NCBI GenBank assembly: GCA_018303845.1
Contig: JAGVXH010000005.1
Location: 1-64,000, forward strand
Direction: 5' to 3'
DNA length: 64,000 nucleotides
Source of the DNA: Candidatus Pacearchaeota archaeon
GTDB taxonomy: Archaea > Nanobdellota > Nanobdellia > Pacearchaeales > GW2011-AR1
Under the pieces are notes generated by a model, which saw nothing but the letters and a program-made list of their open reading frames with translations, had not been told where the DNA came from and did not search any database. Positions 25,841 to 35,250 of the stretch are shown here, piece by piece. How positions within the stretch are numbered: position 1 is the first letter of the stretch; each line of letters opens with the position of its first letter. The translations under genes were made by a program, and so were the position numbers.

Positions 25841-26665
25841 TCAAATCTTCTTCTTCAAAATACCCTTAAACCTCAAAAAGAAATAAACCTCAACAACCAA
25901 AACCCCAATCAAAACCAAATCATAAACCAAATCCAAATAATGCCTGTAAACAAAAAAATAATACAAAGCATAAAGATAAAAAAATCCTCTCATATAAACA
26001 ACCCAATTAGCATAAAAATAATTCACCCTAAAATCCTTCTTGTTCTTCTTTAAAATTTTATTATAATGATAGGAATAAACAAAGCAAATTAAAAAAATTA
26101 AAAAAACAATTCCAAGTGTAAAAACAAAAAAAACAGCAACTCCAATAAAAACAACATATCCCAAAAACATAGAAAGCCACTTCCTATCCAAATATTCATA
26201 ACAAAGAATAAACCCGAAAACAACCCCAATCCATCCAGCAAAATTACTAGGCGGAATAAAGGAAAAAATATTACCACCGCCAACAGCAGCACTCCAGGTC
26301 CAATATCCAAGATTAACACTAACCCCTTCAATTACAAAGTCAACAATAGTCACGAAAAGCGGAATAAAAAATACCCTAGAAATCTTAGACATCTTAAGTT
26401 TCAAAGAAAGTAAATAAGCCCCAAAAATCAAAATCGCCCAATCAAGAAAAATAAAAAGCGGAGTTCTAAAAATATAAATCAAAAACTCATTCGAATAAAA
26501 ATAACCACTAGTCACATCAGCAAATAATAGCACATTAAGATTCTCAAAAAGTATTGCAAAAACTGTAACATAAACCAAAAAATCCAACTTCTTAATTTTA
26601 TAAGCAATATAAAAAACTATAAAATAAAGTAATATCCCAACAACCTCAACAGCCAAAATATCCAT
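25841..26665 (-). CDS. Multi-pass membrane protein, DUF422/CruF-like (carotenoid biosynthesis family)
   Basis: The 274-aa protein has about eight membrane segments. The order PLFIFLDWAILIFGAYLL, EGVSVNLGYWTW and IPPSNFAGWIGVV matches the DUF422 family, which includes the bisanhydrobacterioruberin hydratase CruF. The start at 26665 fits a TTTAAATA box about 28 bases upstream. No other carotenoid gene is nearby, so the substrate is open. Confidence 0.55.
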   Translation of the reverse strand: MDILAVEVVGILLYFIVFYIAYKIKKLDFLVYVTVFAILFENLNVLLFADVTSGYFYSNEFLIYIFRTPLFIFLDWAILIFGAYLLSLKLKMSKISRVFFIPLFVTIVDFVIEGVSVNLGYWTWSAAVGGGNIFSFIPPSNFAGWIGVVFGFILCYEYLDRKWLSMFLGYVVFIGVAVFFVFTLGIVFLIFLICFVYSYHYNKILKKNKKDFRVNYFYANWVVYMRGFFYLYALYYFFVYRHYLDLVYDLVLIGVLVVEVYFFLRFKGILKKKI

Positions 26666-26745
26666 TCTCACAAAAAATAAAACAATCAAGATTATTTAAA
26701 ATCTCCCCACATGACCCCTTTTTGTTGCACAACTCATTAAAAATC

Positions 26746-26830
26746 AGTTTTCGGGAAACGACGCTTTCTCGAAAACCGGATATTTGAAAATCATATATTT
26801 TCAATTTCTGGTGAAATCTGACAGGATTTC
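26746..26830. other. Hairpin cluster upstream of tRNA-Gln
   Basis: Three hairpins lie in a row: GTTTTCGGGAAA/TTTCTCGAAAAC, TTGAAAAT/ATTTTCAA and TGGTGAAATC/GGATTTCGCCA. The last two recall the paired hairpins downstream of tRNA-Gln. No ORF is present. Possible terminators or structured RNA. Confidence 0.5.
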
Positions 26831-26884
26831 GCCAAAGCTCCCCACAGAAGACTTAAAAATCCACTCAATCTCCTAAACTCAAGC

Positions 26885-26957
26885 AGTCCCGTAGTCTAGT
26901 GGTCAAGGATTCTGGGTTTTGGTCCCAGCGACCGAGGTTCGAATCCTCGCGGGGCTA
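26885..26957 (+). tRNA. tRNA-Gln (anticodon UUG)
   Basis: The acceptor AGTCCCG/CGGGGCT has one G-U pair, with discriminator A. The anticodon stem is CTGGG/CCCAG with loop TTTTGGT and anticodon TTG. The T arm is CGAGG-TTCGAAT-CCTCG. No intron. Confidence 0.93.
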
Positions 26958-26963
26958 TTTTTA

Positions 26964-27067
26964 TTCGAACCCTTGAGTTTGGAGAAAATCTTCAGATTTT
27001 TTCCAGGAAATTTTTAATTTCCGTGTCCGAGCTTGTTCCAAGCGAAGGCGAATCCTCGCGGGGCTAT
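26964..27067 (+). repeat. Structured insert ending in a second copy of the tRNA-Gln 3' end
   Basis: CGAATCCTCGCGGGGCTAT (26940-26958) is repeated exactly at 27049-27067. Between the copies are a hairpin GGAGAAAATC/GATTTTTTCC (26981-27004) and a second GGAAAT..ATTTCC (27006-27022). The order of elements matches the insert after tRNA-Leu, and the first hairpin matches the one after tRNA-Arg. Confidence 0.8.
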
Positions 27068-27102
27068 ATTTTACAAATCCCAGTACATTTTTCGCAAAAT
27101 TC

Positions 27103-27133
27103 TAATGGCTAATGGCTAATGGCTAATGGCTAA
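27103..27133 (+). repeat. 7-bp tandem repeat (taatggc)
   Basis: Four copies of TAATGGC lie just upstream of the S15 promoter. Similar CTAATGT, CTAACAG and CTAAAAT runs occur near 16.7, 25.8 and 45.3 kb. Confidence 0.85.
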
Positions 27134-27177
27134 AACCCAACCCTAAACCTTAAAAAGCCAAAATTCGAAACATTACA

Positions 27178-27540
27178 ATGGCAGAAATGGCAAAACCAAC
27201 ATGGGTTAAAATGAAAGAACCCGAATTAAAAAAAATCATCTTAGAACTTTCAGCAACATACGCACCATCTCAAATAGGAATTATTCTTCGAGACCAATAC
27301 GGAGTCCCAACAACAAAAGTCTTCGGTAAAAAGTTAAAAGCCTATCTAAAAGAACTAGGAATCAACAGAAACGAAGACCTAGAAAACGCAGAAAAAAAAG
27401 TAGACAAAATGAAAGAACATCTAAAAAACAATATCACAGACCGAAGCGCAAAACACAAGCTACAACACGCACAATCCCGCCTAAACATCACAAAGAAATA
27501 CTTCGGGATCACGGGCAGAGACAAAAAGGCCAAAAAATAA
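27178..27540 (+). CDS. rps15: 30S ribosomal protein S15
   Basis: The 120-aa protein has the archaeal/eukaryotic N-terminal extension (TYAPSQIGIILRDQYGVP) and the S15 core (HLKNNITDRSAKHKLQHAQS). A CCTTAAAAAG box is about 28 bases upstream. It is followed by the RecJ gene with a separate promoter. Confidence 0.95.
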   Translation: MAEMAKPTWVKMKEPELKKIILELSATYAPSQIGIILRDQYGVPTTKVFGKKLKAYLKELGINRNEDLENAEKKVDKMKEHLKNNITDRSAKHKLQHAQSRLNITKKYFGITGRDKKAKK

Positions 27541-27588
27541 GCCAAAGTTACCTAAATCTTTTTAAGTCAATCTAAATTCCCTACATCC

Positions 27589-28938
27589 ATGTTAAAAGAG
27601 ATTGATACTTTCGTAAAAGAGTTTCTAAAAATTTCGGAGAACAAACCCATAAGAATCATCTCACATCACGACACCGACGGAATAACAAGCGCCGCAATTC
27701 TAGCAAAAACATTCTCCAGACTAGACAAAAAATTCTCAATCAGAATAGTCAAGGGGCTAGAAAATTCCATCATAAAAGAAGAACTAACCAGACAACCAGC
27801 AGAAATAATCCTCTTCTCAGACTTAGCCTCAAGCAATCTCGACCATTTCAAAGACATTACACACCCAGTTTTCATCATAGACCATCACGAAATAGACAAA
27901 ACCAAAATCAACAAAAACACAAAAATCATCAACCCGCACCTAACCGATTCCCCAGAAAACAACCAAGCCACAGGGGCTGGACTCTGCTATCTCTTCGCAA
28001 AAGCAATTTCATCAAATAACCAAGGACTTTCAAGCCTGGCAGTCATCGGATTAATTGGAGACCGATACGAAACAAACCTTTCAAAAATAAATCAACAAAT
28101 AATAAGAGACGCAACAGACCTCCAAATCAAAAAAGGAATCGCAATCTATCCAGCAACAAGGCCCCTAAGACGAGCACTTGAATGGTCAACAAATCCTTTC
28201 ATCCCAGGAGTTACAGGCTCAAGCCCAGGTGCGATGGAAATCCTCCGAGAAACAGGAATCCCTTATGACAAAACATTGCTCGAACTCTCCGACGATGAAA
28301 TGTCAAAACTAATAACCGCAGTTATGATAAGACGAACTGGATACAACAAAGCAGATGACATTTTAGGAAACCTCTACATCTTAAAATTCTTCAACACAAA
28401 AGAAGACGTCCGCGAAATCTCAACCCTAATCAACGCATGCTCCAGGCTAGGTTATTCCGACATCGCAATCTCATACTGCCTAGAATCAGAATCCGCAAAA
28501 GCCCAGGCCCTAGACATCTACACAAAATACAAACAAGAACTAGTCTCAGGTCTAAAAGTAGCGGAAAAAATGGAAAAAATAAAAGGCAAAGGCTTCGTCA
28601 TCCTAAACGCAAAAGACCAAATCAAAGACGCAATCGTAGGAACAATCTGCTCAATGCTATCAAGTTCCCCAACATACGACGAAGGAACAATTCTAATAGG
28701 AATGGCATACAGCGAAGACAAAATCAAAGTCTCAGCAAGAATAGTCGGACAAGAAGGACGAAACCTAAAAGAAGTCTTAGAAAAAACCGTAATCACATTC
28801 AGAGGAGAAAACCCACTAACAATAGCCGAAGTCGGAGGTCACCATTTCGCAGCAGGCTGCCTAGTTGAAAGAGACAAAGAAACCTCATTCATAGAAGTCC
28901 TAAAAAAAGAACTAGAAGTTGAAATAGTAAAAGTATAA
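27589..28938 (+). CDS. recJ: Archaeal RecJ-like DHH-family exonuclease
   Basis: The 449-aa DHH phosphoesterase has HHDTDGITSAAI (motif I), LFSDLAS and the signature IIDHHEI, with DHHA1 GGHHFAAGC near the C-terminus. Archaeal RecJ proteins associate with GINS in the replisome, and a GINS gene lies 7 kb away. It could also act on short RNA. Residues for metal binding appear intact. Confidence 0.9.
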   Translation: MLKEIDTFVKEFLKISENKPIRIISHHDTDGITSAAILAKTFSRLDKKFSIRIVKGLENSIIKEELTRQPAEIILFSDLASSNLDHFKDITHPVFIIDHHEIDKTKINKNTKIINPHLTDSPENNQATGAGLCYLFAKAISSNNQGLSSLAVIGLIGDRYETNLSKINQQIIRDATDLQIKKGIAIYPATRPLRRALEWSTNPFIPGVTGSSPGAMEILRETGIPYDKTLLELSDDEMSKLITAVMIRRTGYNKADDILGNLYILKFFNTKEDVREISTLINACSRLGYSDIAISYCLESESAKAQALDIYTKYKQELVSGLKVAEKMEKIKGKGFVILNAKDQIKDAIVGTICSMLSSSPTYDEGTILIGMAYSEDKIKVSARIVGQEGRNLKEVLEKTVITFRGENPLTIAEVGGHHFAAGCLVERDKETSFIEVLKKELEVEIVKV

Positions 28939-28948
28939 TTTCTCGTCC

Positions 28949-30535
28949 TTATACCTTATACCTTATAGCCGCCTTAACAAAACCCAAGAACAAAGGCGCC
29001 GGTTTAAGTAGTGAACTCTTAAGTTCCGGATGAGCTTGCGTCGCCACAAAGTACGGATGATTCTCTAATTCAATAAATTCAACCAAAGTCCCATCTGGAG
29101 AAATCCCACTCAAAACCAGACCCTTCCCTTCCAGCGCCCCATGATAAACAGGATTCACCTCATATCGATGTCGATGTCGTTCACTTACTTCATCATTTCC
29201 ATACAAATCAAAAACTTTCGACCCCTTCTTAATATAAGCCACATAGGCCCCAAGTCTCATCGTCCCGCCTTTCTCCGTAACACTTTTTTGCGATTCCATA
29301 ATATCCACAACAGGATGTTTACAATTCTTATCAACCTCCGTAGTATTCGCGCCATTAAGCCCACAAACATTCCGCGCAAACTCAATCACAGCCATCTGTA
29401 ACCCATAACAAATTCCCAAAAACGGAACACCTTTCTCTCGACAAAACTTAACAACATCAATCTTCCCCTCAACACCTCGCGACCCAAATCCTCCAGGAAC
29501 GATAACACCGTCAACACCATCCAAATTACAACAATCATCTTTTTCCGTATCAATCCATCGTAACTTAACCCGAACCCCAAGCGTCGCCTCACAATGTCGA
29601 AGTGCCTCAATAATACTAGCATAAGAATCTTCTAGTGAAGTATACTTCCCCGCAATGCCCACAACAATTTCTCGAGTCGCACGCTCTCTCTTCTCAATCA
29701 AGCATTTCCATCTATCCAAATCAACCCTAATCGGCATATTGAGTCGTCGAGCAATCAACTGCGACATACCCTGCTCCTCAAAACTCAAAGGAATCTTGTA
29801 AACATCATCAACATCAATCCCAGTCAAAACTTTATCAAAATCCAAATTCCCAAATTTCGCGATCTTCCCCTTAATAGAATCAGTCAACATCTCACTACAT
29901 CGAGCAATCACAACATCCGGGTCAATCCCTCTCTGTCTAAGCAAATTCACACTCTGCTGCGTCGGCTTCGACTTCTGCTCATCAACCCCATAAGGAATCG
30001 GAACATAAGTCAAATGCACAAACAAAATATTCTCACGTCCAACCTTTCGAGCAAGACTTCGAACCGCATCCAAATACAATTCATTTTCCATGTCCCCAAT
30101 CGTCCCACCAACCTCAATCATAACAACATCAGCCTTAGCATCATCACCAACTTTCAAAAAATGTTCCCTTATAAAATTTGAAACATGTGGAATCATCTGC
30201 ACCGTCTTCCCCAAATAATCTCCTCGTCGTTCCTTTTTCCTAATCTCATCAAAAACTCGCCCCATTGTAAGATTCCAGTCCCCATTACACGGCACTCCAA
30301 GAAACCTCTCATAATGCCCAAAATCCATATCAACCTCACCGCCATCATCCAAAACAAAAACCTCACCATGCTCAATCGGATTCATTGTCCCAGGATCCAC
30401 ATTCAAATAACCATCACACTTAATCGGAACAACCTTATACGACGAAGATAAAATATTCCCAATCGAAGCCATCGCAATCCCCTTCCCAAGCCCCGACAAA
30501 ACACCTCCAGTCACCACAATATATTTTCGCTGCAT
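28949..30535 (-). CDS. pyrG: CTP synthase
   Basis: The 528-aa enzyme makes CTP from UTP with glutamine. The N-terminal synthetase domain starts KYIVVTGGVLSGLGKGI and contains LNVDPGTMNP. The class I glutaminase domain (about 290-528) has the nucleophile in FLGICYGLQ and the His-Glu in HPEL. GTTTAAAAG lies about 20 bases upstream. Confidence 0.97.
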   Translation of the reverse strand: MQRKYIVVTGGVLSGLGKGIAMASIGNILSSSYKVVPIKCDGYLNVDPGTMNPIEHGEVFVLDDGGEVDMDFGHYERFLGVPCNGDWNLTMGRVFDEIRKKERRGDYLGKTVQMIPHVSNFIREHFLKVGDDAKADVVMIEVGGTIGDMENELYLDAVRSLARKVGRENILFVHLTYVPIPYGVDEQKSKPTQQSVNLLRQRGIDPDVVIARCSEMLTDSIKGKIAKFGNLDFDKVLTGIDVDDVYKIPLSFEEQGMSQLIARRLNMPIRVDLDRWKCLIEKRERATREIVVGIAGKYTSLEDSYASIIEALRHCEATLGVRVKLRWIDTEKDDCCNLDGVDGVIVPGGFGSRGVEGKIDVVKFCREKGVPFLGICYGLQMAVIEFARNVCGLNGANTTEVDKNCKHPVVDIMESQKSVTEKGGTMRLGAYVAYIKKGSKVFDLYGNDEVSERHRHRYEVNPVYHGALEGKGLVLSGISPDGTLVEFIELENHPYFVATQAHPELKSSLLKPAPLFLGFVKAAIRYKV

Positions 30536-30666
30536 ACCAATAAAACGACAAACTACTTTTAAACAATATTATACTCGAATACATACATTTCCAAAAAACC
30601 ACGCGAATAAAATAAAAAAATCCGACTACCCCAAACACTTAAAAACCAAAATCTTCACTCAACAAT

Positions 30667-30837
30667 ATGGAACAAAAAGGAAAATTCATAAAAGTGAAAT
30701 GCCCAAAATGCAAAGAATCACAAACAATTTTCGGAAAAGCCTCAACGAAAGTAAGATGCCTAGGTTGCAACACAATCCTAGCCCTGCCTTCATCTGGAAA
30801 AGCAAAAATCCGAGCGAAAGTCGAAGAAGTCTTGTAA
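30667..30837 (+). CDS. rps27e: 30S ribosomal protein S27e
   Basis: The 56-aa zinc ribbon (VKCPKCKESQTIF ... VRCLGCNTIL) has the four Cys of S27e. It is first in the widespread archaeal S27e-aIF2alpha-Nop10 operon. Confidence 0.93.
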   Translation: MEQKGKFIKVKCPKCKESQTIFGKASTKVRCLGCNTILALPSSGKAKIRAKVEEVL

Positions 30838-30876
30838 GCTCAAAGTCTTTAAATAAACGAATTTCTTAAATCTAAC

Positions 30877-31581
30877 ATGAACGAAGGCGACCTAATACTC
30901 TGCAAAGTGAAAGAAGTCACAAACACAATCACATTCGTAGAAATGCCAAACGGACAAGAAGGAACAATTATCTCTTCAGAAATAGCAGCAGGCCGAATCA
31001 AACTAATGCGACAATACGTAGTCCCAAACAAACAAATCGTATGCAAAGTCCTAAGAATCGACGGCAATAACGTCAACTTATCCCTAAGACGAGTAACATC
31101 AAAAGAAAAAAAAGAAGTAATGCAAAAATTCAAACAAATCCAAGCAGTCAACGTAGCATTCAAACAAATCTTACAAAAAGGAGAAGAAGAAATCAAAGAA
31201 AAGATTTTGAAAGATTTTGAAAATCTATTAGAATTCGTAACAGAAGTCAAGACAAACCAAAAACTTATACAAAAATATATACCAGAAGAATACCAAGAAG
31301 CACTAGAAAAAATAATTAACAAAAAACGAAAAAACGAACAACTTAAACAAAGCATAAAAATCAAATGCCTAGAAAGTGACGGAATAACACGAATCAAAAA
31401 AATCTTCGACTTAAAAAACGAAAACATCAAAGTAAACTACATCTCCGCAGGACAACTTTCTCTAAAATTAACCGTAGAAGATTTCAAGCAAGGGAAAAAA
31501 GAAATGACAGACTTATTAGAAGAATTGGAAAAAAGAGCCAAAGAAAATAATTGCGAATTCTTTGCAACCGAAGACAAATAA
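30877..31581 (+). CDS. eif2a: Translation initiation factor aIF2 subunit alpha
   Basis: The 234-aa protein has an N-terminal S1/OB domain (MNEGDLILCKVKEVTNTIT ... VNLSLRRV), a helical middle domain, and an alpha-beta C-terminal domain that binds the gamma subunit. The operon context supports the call. Confidence 0.93.
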   Translation: MNEGDLILCKVKEVTNTITFVEMPNGQEGTIISSEIAAGRIKLMRQYVVPNKQIVCKVLRIDGNNVNLSLRRVTSKEKKEVMQKFKQIQAVNVAFKQILQKGEEEIKEKILKDFENLLEFVTEVKTNQKLIQKYIPEEYQEALEKIINKKRKNEQLKQSIKIKCLESDGITRIKKIFDLKNENIKVNYISAGQLSLKLTVEDFKQGKKEMTDLLEELEKRAKENNCEFFATEDK

Positions 31582-31582
31582 A

Positions 31583-31765
31583 ATGGAAACCGAAGATGTT
31601 AACATCATATCAAGTGGCGCAAGACTAAAAAAATGTCCAAAATGCAAAACCTATACCCTCAAAGACATTTGTAAAACATGTTCCCAAAAAACCCAGTCCG
31701 CACACTACATCTTTCCAAAAATCAAAAACGCCCCGCCAAGGTCGGCCCCATTCAAGAGAAAATAA
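31583..31765 (+). CDS. nop10: H/ACA ribonucleoprotein Nop10
   Basis: The 60-aa zinc ribbon protein of the pseudouridylation RNP has KKCPKCKTYTLKDICKTC, AHYIFPKIKNAPPRSAPFKRK being split here as AHYIFPKIKN then APPRSAPFKRK. The start is two bases after the aIF2alpha stop, ignoring an upstream overlapping ATG. H/ACA guide RNAs were not identified in the window. Confidence 0.9.
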   Translation: METEDVNIISSGARLKKCPKCKTYTLKDICKTCSQKTQSAHYIFPKIKNAPPRSAPFKRK

Positions 31766-31766
31766 T

Positions 31767-32387
31767 CTAGCCTCTGGGCTCCAACTTAAAATCTCTCAAA
31801 AAATCCTTAACAATCTCCATATCCTCTTCCCAAAGCGGCGTAAGCTTAGTCCGATTATAAATTATCGCAGCCGGATGAAATAACGGAATCAACCTTATTT
31901 TCAAACCCTCAATCTCAACATCCAAAACTCTACCATGAACCTCCGTTATCCCGGGCATCTTCCCCATATCTTCAACTTTTCCTTTCGCCAAAAAAAATTT
32001 CGTCGCATAATTTCCAAGAGAACAAACAATCCTCGGACGAATCTCACGAATCTGTTTCAATAACCAAGGAGTATGTGCAATAATCTCTTCAACACTAGGG
32101 TCCCGATTCTCAGGCGGCCGACATTTCAAAATATTAGCAACATAAATATCATCCAAGCTAAGTCCCACGTTAGCCAAAAGTTTATCCAGATTCTTCCCTG
32201 CCGCCCCAACAAACGGGAACCCCTGCAAATCTTCGTTACGCCCAGGGGCTTCCCCAACAAACATAATACCCGCACTCAAATTCCCCTTCCCAACAACGAT
32301 ATTTGTACAATCCCTAAAAAGCTCCGTCCTCTTAACAAGTGCCGCCTCTAAAAAATTAAATTCCTCCGACCTTTTATTAGATTCCAT
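31767..32387 (-). CDS. Family-4-type uracil-DNA glycosylase with missing Fe-S cysteines
   Basis: The 206-aa protein removes uracil from DNA. Motif A GEAPGRNED and motif B HPAAIIYN are present, as is FPFVGAAGK. Family 4 enzymes hold a 4Fe-4S cluster with four Cys. Here only the one in KCRPPENRDP is kept at its place: the N-terminal C-x2-C is replaced (KRTELFRDC lacks it at the aligned sites) and CxP has become HTP. The start at 32387 fits a TATA-like TTTATTAATA. Confidence 0.88.
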   Translation of the reverse strand: MESNKRSEEFNFLEAALVKRTELFRDCTNIVVGKGNLSAGIMFVGEAPGRNEDLQGFPFVGAAGKNLDKLLANVGLSLDDIYVANILKCRPPENRDPSVEEIIAHTPWLLKQIREIRPRIVCSLGNYATKFFLAKGKVEDMGKMPGITEVHGRVLDVEIEGLKIRLIPLFHPAAIIYNRTKLTPLWEEDMEIVKDFLRDFKLEPRG

Positions 32388-32422
32388 AAACAATTAAAAC
32401 CCACAATATTAATAAATTCTAT

Positions 32423-32494
32423 GCTCTCGTAGTTCAAAGGATAGAACACACCGTTGCGGTCGGTGAAATCGGAGTTCAATTCTTCGCGAGAGCG
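32423..32494 (+). tRNA. tRNA-Arg (anticodon GCG)
   Basis: The acceptor GCTCTCG/CGAGAGC is complete and the discriminator is G. The anticodon stem is CACCG/CGGTG with loop TTGCGGT and anticodon GCG. The T arm is CGGAG-TTCAATT-CTTCG. No intron. Confidence 0.93.
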
Positions 32495-32512
32495 TTTACT
32501 GTGACTGGGGTT

Positions 32513-32556
32513 AAAGAAAATCTATAGATTTTCTTTCAGAAAATTTATTTTACAAA
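32513..32556 (+). repeat. Hairpin downstream of tRNA-Arg, related to the tRNA-Gln insert
   Basis: AAAGAAAATC/GATTTTCTTT forms a 10-bp stem, followed by CAGAAAATTTATTTTAC. The order and much of the text match GGAGAAAATC..GATTTTTTCC-AGGAAATTTTTAATT after tRNA-Gln. No clear copy of the tRNA 3' end follows. Confidence 0.65.
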
Positions 32557-32599
32557 AGATATAATAAAAATTCAATTCCCCACAAAAACATAAATCAAC

Positions 32600-32896
32600 T
32601 TATCTCTCAAAAAGAATATCTCCAATATCCTGCAACCTTTTCCATCCCGCGCTAGCCTCATCCGCCCTTCTCCTCCACTCCAAAGAAGATAACTCATAAG
32701 CCTTGCCAATTATCCTCTCAAAATCTTTACTTCCAGAACAAACAACCTTATGCCCACAAGCTCCCTCAACTAAACTCCAATCAGGACGAATTTCCCAAAT
32801 AGCCTCCAAAATATCATGCGTATATTTAGCCCTACTCCCGACTTTTAAAAAAAGCTCTTCATTTTCTCGATATAAAAACAAATACTTATCTCCCAT
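32600..32896 (-). CDS. Hypothetical 98-aa protein
   Basis: It starts MGDKYLFLYRENEELFLKVG, chosen because TTTATAAGTGG lies about 26 bases upstream. It is alpha/beta and soluble, with two Cys (GACGHKVVCSGSKD) and a Trp-rich C-terminal helix. Not recognised. Confidence 0.55.
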   Translation of the reverse strand: MGDKYLFLYRENEELFLKVGSRAKYTHDILEAIWEIRPDWSLVEGACGHKVVCSGSKDFERIIGKAYELSSLEWRRRADEASAGWKRLQDIGDILFER

Positions 32897-32956
32897 AAAA
32901 AACAAAACAAAAAACCACTTATAAAAATCTGTATACTAAAAAACAACCTTTCAAAA

Positions 32957-34432
32957 TCAACCCTTAAAATTAGAAGCTTCCTTAACTCCCATAATATCAT
33001 GTGGCTTAGCCTCAATCTGCCCAGCGCTAGTTACTCGATTAAAAGCTTTCCCTTGCAACTCTAAAATATTCCTAGCCCCAACATAACCCATTCCACTCCG
33101 AAGACCTCCAACATACTGAAATATAATATCTTTCACTGGACCCTTATATGGGACCATTCCCTCAACACCCTCAGGAACCATCTTGCCAACACTTTGAGAA
33201 TACCTCTCGATAGAACTAGCATTATCAGTCATCGCTCCAGCAGACCCCATCCCTCGATAAGATTTAAACTTCTGACCTCCAATCTGAAGCGACTCACCAG
33301 GCGCCTCCTCAGTCCCAGCAAAAACACTTCCCATCATAACAACTGATGCCCCAGCAGCAATAGCCTTCACAACATCCCCGCTATATCGAATACCGCCATC
33401 GGCAATAATACACTTCCCAACTTCCTTAGCCGCACGAGAAGCTTCTGATATAGCCGTAATCTGAGGAACCCCAGCGCCAGAAACAACCCGCGTAGTACAA
33501 ATCGAACCAGGACCAATTCCAACCTTAACAACATCAGCACCAGCCTCAAACAAAGCCCTTGCCCCTTCATAAGTCGCAACATTTCCCGCCACCAAAACAA
33601 AATCATAATCCTTCCTAAACTTCGCATTCACATTCTTAACAGTTTCAATCACATTCCGAGAATGTCCATGCGCCGTCCCAACCAACAAAACATCACAACC
33701 CTTCTTGAGCAATCTCTCGACTCGCCCCAAATCATTCACGCCAACATTTGCCCCAACACGAAGTCGACCTTTAGCGTCTAAATTATATAAATGCCTATCT
33801 CCCTCAACAATACTCTTCACATCCTTAAAAGAATACATCCCACAAAGTTGCCTCTCCTCATCAACCAAAATCAACTTAGGAACTCGCCGTTTCATCATCA
33901 GATGATAAGCCTCAACAACGCTAGTAGTCCCCGAAGCAACAACGACATCTTTAACCATAAAATCCCTAACAAAACTATCTTCCCCAGCAAACTGCATCTT
34001 GTCCCCAGTCACCAACCCAACAACACGCCTATCCTCGTCTACAACAACCAATGAAGAAAAACGATTCCTATATCTTCTCAAAACTTCCAAAACATCTTTC
34101 TTAGTTTGACTGCCCAAAACACTAATCGGCTTCTCAATTTTTCTGTTTAATGTATTCTTAACATCTTCAACCGCCAAAACCTGAGACTCCAAATCACTCT
34201 TCCAAAGAAAACCAATCCCACCTTCAAACGCCATAGCACGAGCCATATCAGCTCCACAAACCGTATCCATATCCGCAGCAATAAATGGAATCTTCAGAGA
34301 AAAGCCCTTAGTCAAATCAACATTCAACAAAACATCCGACGGCAAAACCTCACTATATCCAGGGACAAGTAAAACATCATCAAAAGTCAAACCCAGACCT
34401 TCTTCCCTAGCCTTTCCTAAAACATCTGCCAT
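32957..34432 (-). CDS. guaB: IMP dehydrogenase
   Basis: The 491-aa enzyme oxidises IMP to XMP, the committed step to GMP. It has the TIM barrel with active-site loop [11 protein letters not shown] and [11 protein letters not shown]. The two CBS domains (about 95-215) are intact. The flap includes [28 protein letters not shown] upstream supplies a TATA box. Confidence 0.96.
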   Translation of the reverse strand: MADVLGKAREEGLGLTFDDVLLVPGYSEVLPSDVLLNVDLTKGFSLKIPFIAADMDTVCGADMARAMAFEGGIGFLWKSDLESQVLAVEDVKNTLNRKIEKPISVLGSQTKKDVLEVLRRYRNRFSSLVVVDEDRRVVGLVTGDKMQFAGEDSFVRDFMVKDVVVASGTTSVVEAYHLMMKRRVPKLILVDEERQLCGMYSFKDVKSIVEGDRHLYNLDAKGRLRVGANVGVNDLGRVERLLKKGCDVLLVGTAHGHSRNVIETVKNVNAKFRKDYDFVLVAGNVATYEGARALFEAGADVVKVGIGPGSICTTRVVSGAGVPQITAISEASRAAKEVGKCIIADGGIRYSGDVVKAIAAGASVVMMGSVFAGTEEAPGESLQIGGQKFKSYRGMGSAGAMTDNASSIERYSQSVGKMVPEGVEGMVPYKGPVKDIIFQYVGGLRSGMGYVGARNILELQGKAFNRVTSAGQIEAKPHDIMGVKEASNFKG

Positions 34433-34472
34433 ACAAAAAAACAGATTCTTCCTTTTTAAAATTTTATATAAG

Positions 34473-35192
34473 CTATTTTTCCAGCCTTAACTCTCTAATA
34501 ATTTCCCCATCCAATTTTACAGGATTATGCCTACAAAAAAATTCCACCCGACTCGAATCCCGATGCGCATCATCATAACACATTCCCTTCGCCATCAAAT
34601 TCCTCTCATGCAACTCATGAAGCAAAACAAATTTCCTTTCACTCAAAGAAACATCATTATCAATCCAAACCTCTCCTTCTGGAACAAACTTGTAAACCTT
34701 ATCATGTCCACCTTCAGTAAAATCAAGAAAAAACAAACTTCTAACCAATTCTCCATCAACAATCCAAACACTAACTCTCTTATTGCAATATTTCTTTATC
34801 TGTTTAATTCTAACTTTCTTCAATAATTCTTCTCTAGGCATGTCCCCAATTCCCTTAGCCAAAACAACTCCCTTTGCCCGTTCACTCTTCTCCATAACAT
34901 CCGCCCGGCAAACAGCCTCATCATGAGGGACCCCCTTGGCAAGCAACCGATGCATCATAAGCATACTATCAATATAATATCTCTCTTCTCCAAGCGACCT
35001 TTCCGTATCAATCCAAAACTCATTTTTAGGAATAAACGAAAATCTATAATGCTGTCCATAATTAGTAAACTCCTCGTCAATCTTCGTCCTAATATATTCT
35101 CCATCAACAAACCAAACCTTAAACTTATCAACATCACAAATCTTCTTCACATAGACTTTCTTTAACTTAGACAAACCCTCTTTACCTACCAC
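34473..35192 (-). CDS. Protein with two tandem copies of an HExxE-containing domain, the first degenerate
   Basis: The 239-aa protein starts at GTG with GTTTTTAAGG about 23 bases upstream. Residues 26-101 and 142-218 are copies of one domain: VWFVDGEYIRTKIDEEFTNY versus VWIVDGELVRSLFFLDFTEG. Each is followed by (F/V)WID and a helix pair. The second copy has LLHELHERNLMAKGMCYDDA then HRDSS, suggesting a metal site. The first has MLMMHRLLAKGVPHDEA and lacks HE. Function unknown; a metal-dependent hydrolase is a guess. Confidence 0.6.
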   Translation of the reverse strand: MVGKEGLSKLKKVYVKKICDVDKFKVWFVDGEYIRTKIDEEFTNYGQHYRFSFIPKNEFWIDTERSLGEERYYIDSMLMMHRLLAKGVPHDEAVCRADVMEKSERAKGVVLAKGIGDMPREELLKKVRIKQIKKYCNKRVSVWIVDGELVRSLFFLDFTEGGHDKVYKFVPEGEVWIDNDVSLSERKFVLLHELHERNLMAKGMCYDDAHRDSSRVEFFCRHNPVKLDGEIIRELRLEK

Positions 35193-35250
35193 GCAACAAA
35201 CAAGAACTCATTCCTTAAAAACTTGCCTCAAAAATTATCCAGAATAAATC

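Noticed and set aside
32495..32590. Third tRNA 3'-end duplication after tRNA-Arg
   Set aside because: Only an 8-base word (TTCAATTC) recurs, which is too short to claim; only the hairpin similarity is kept.
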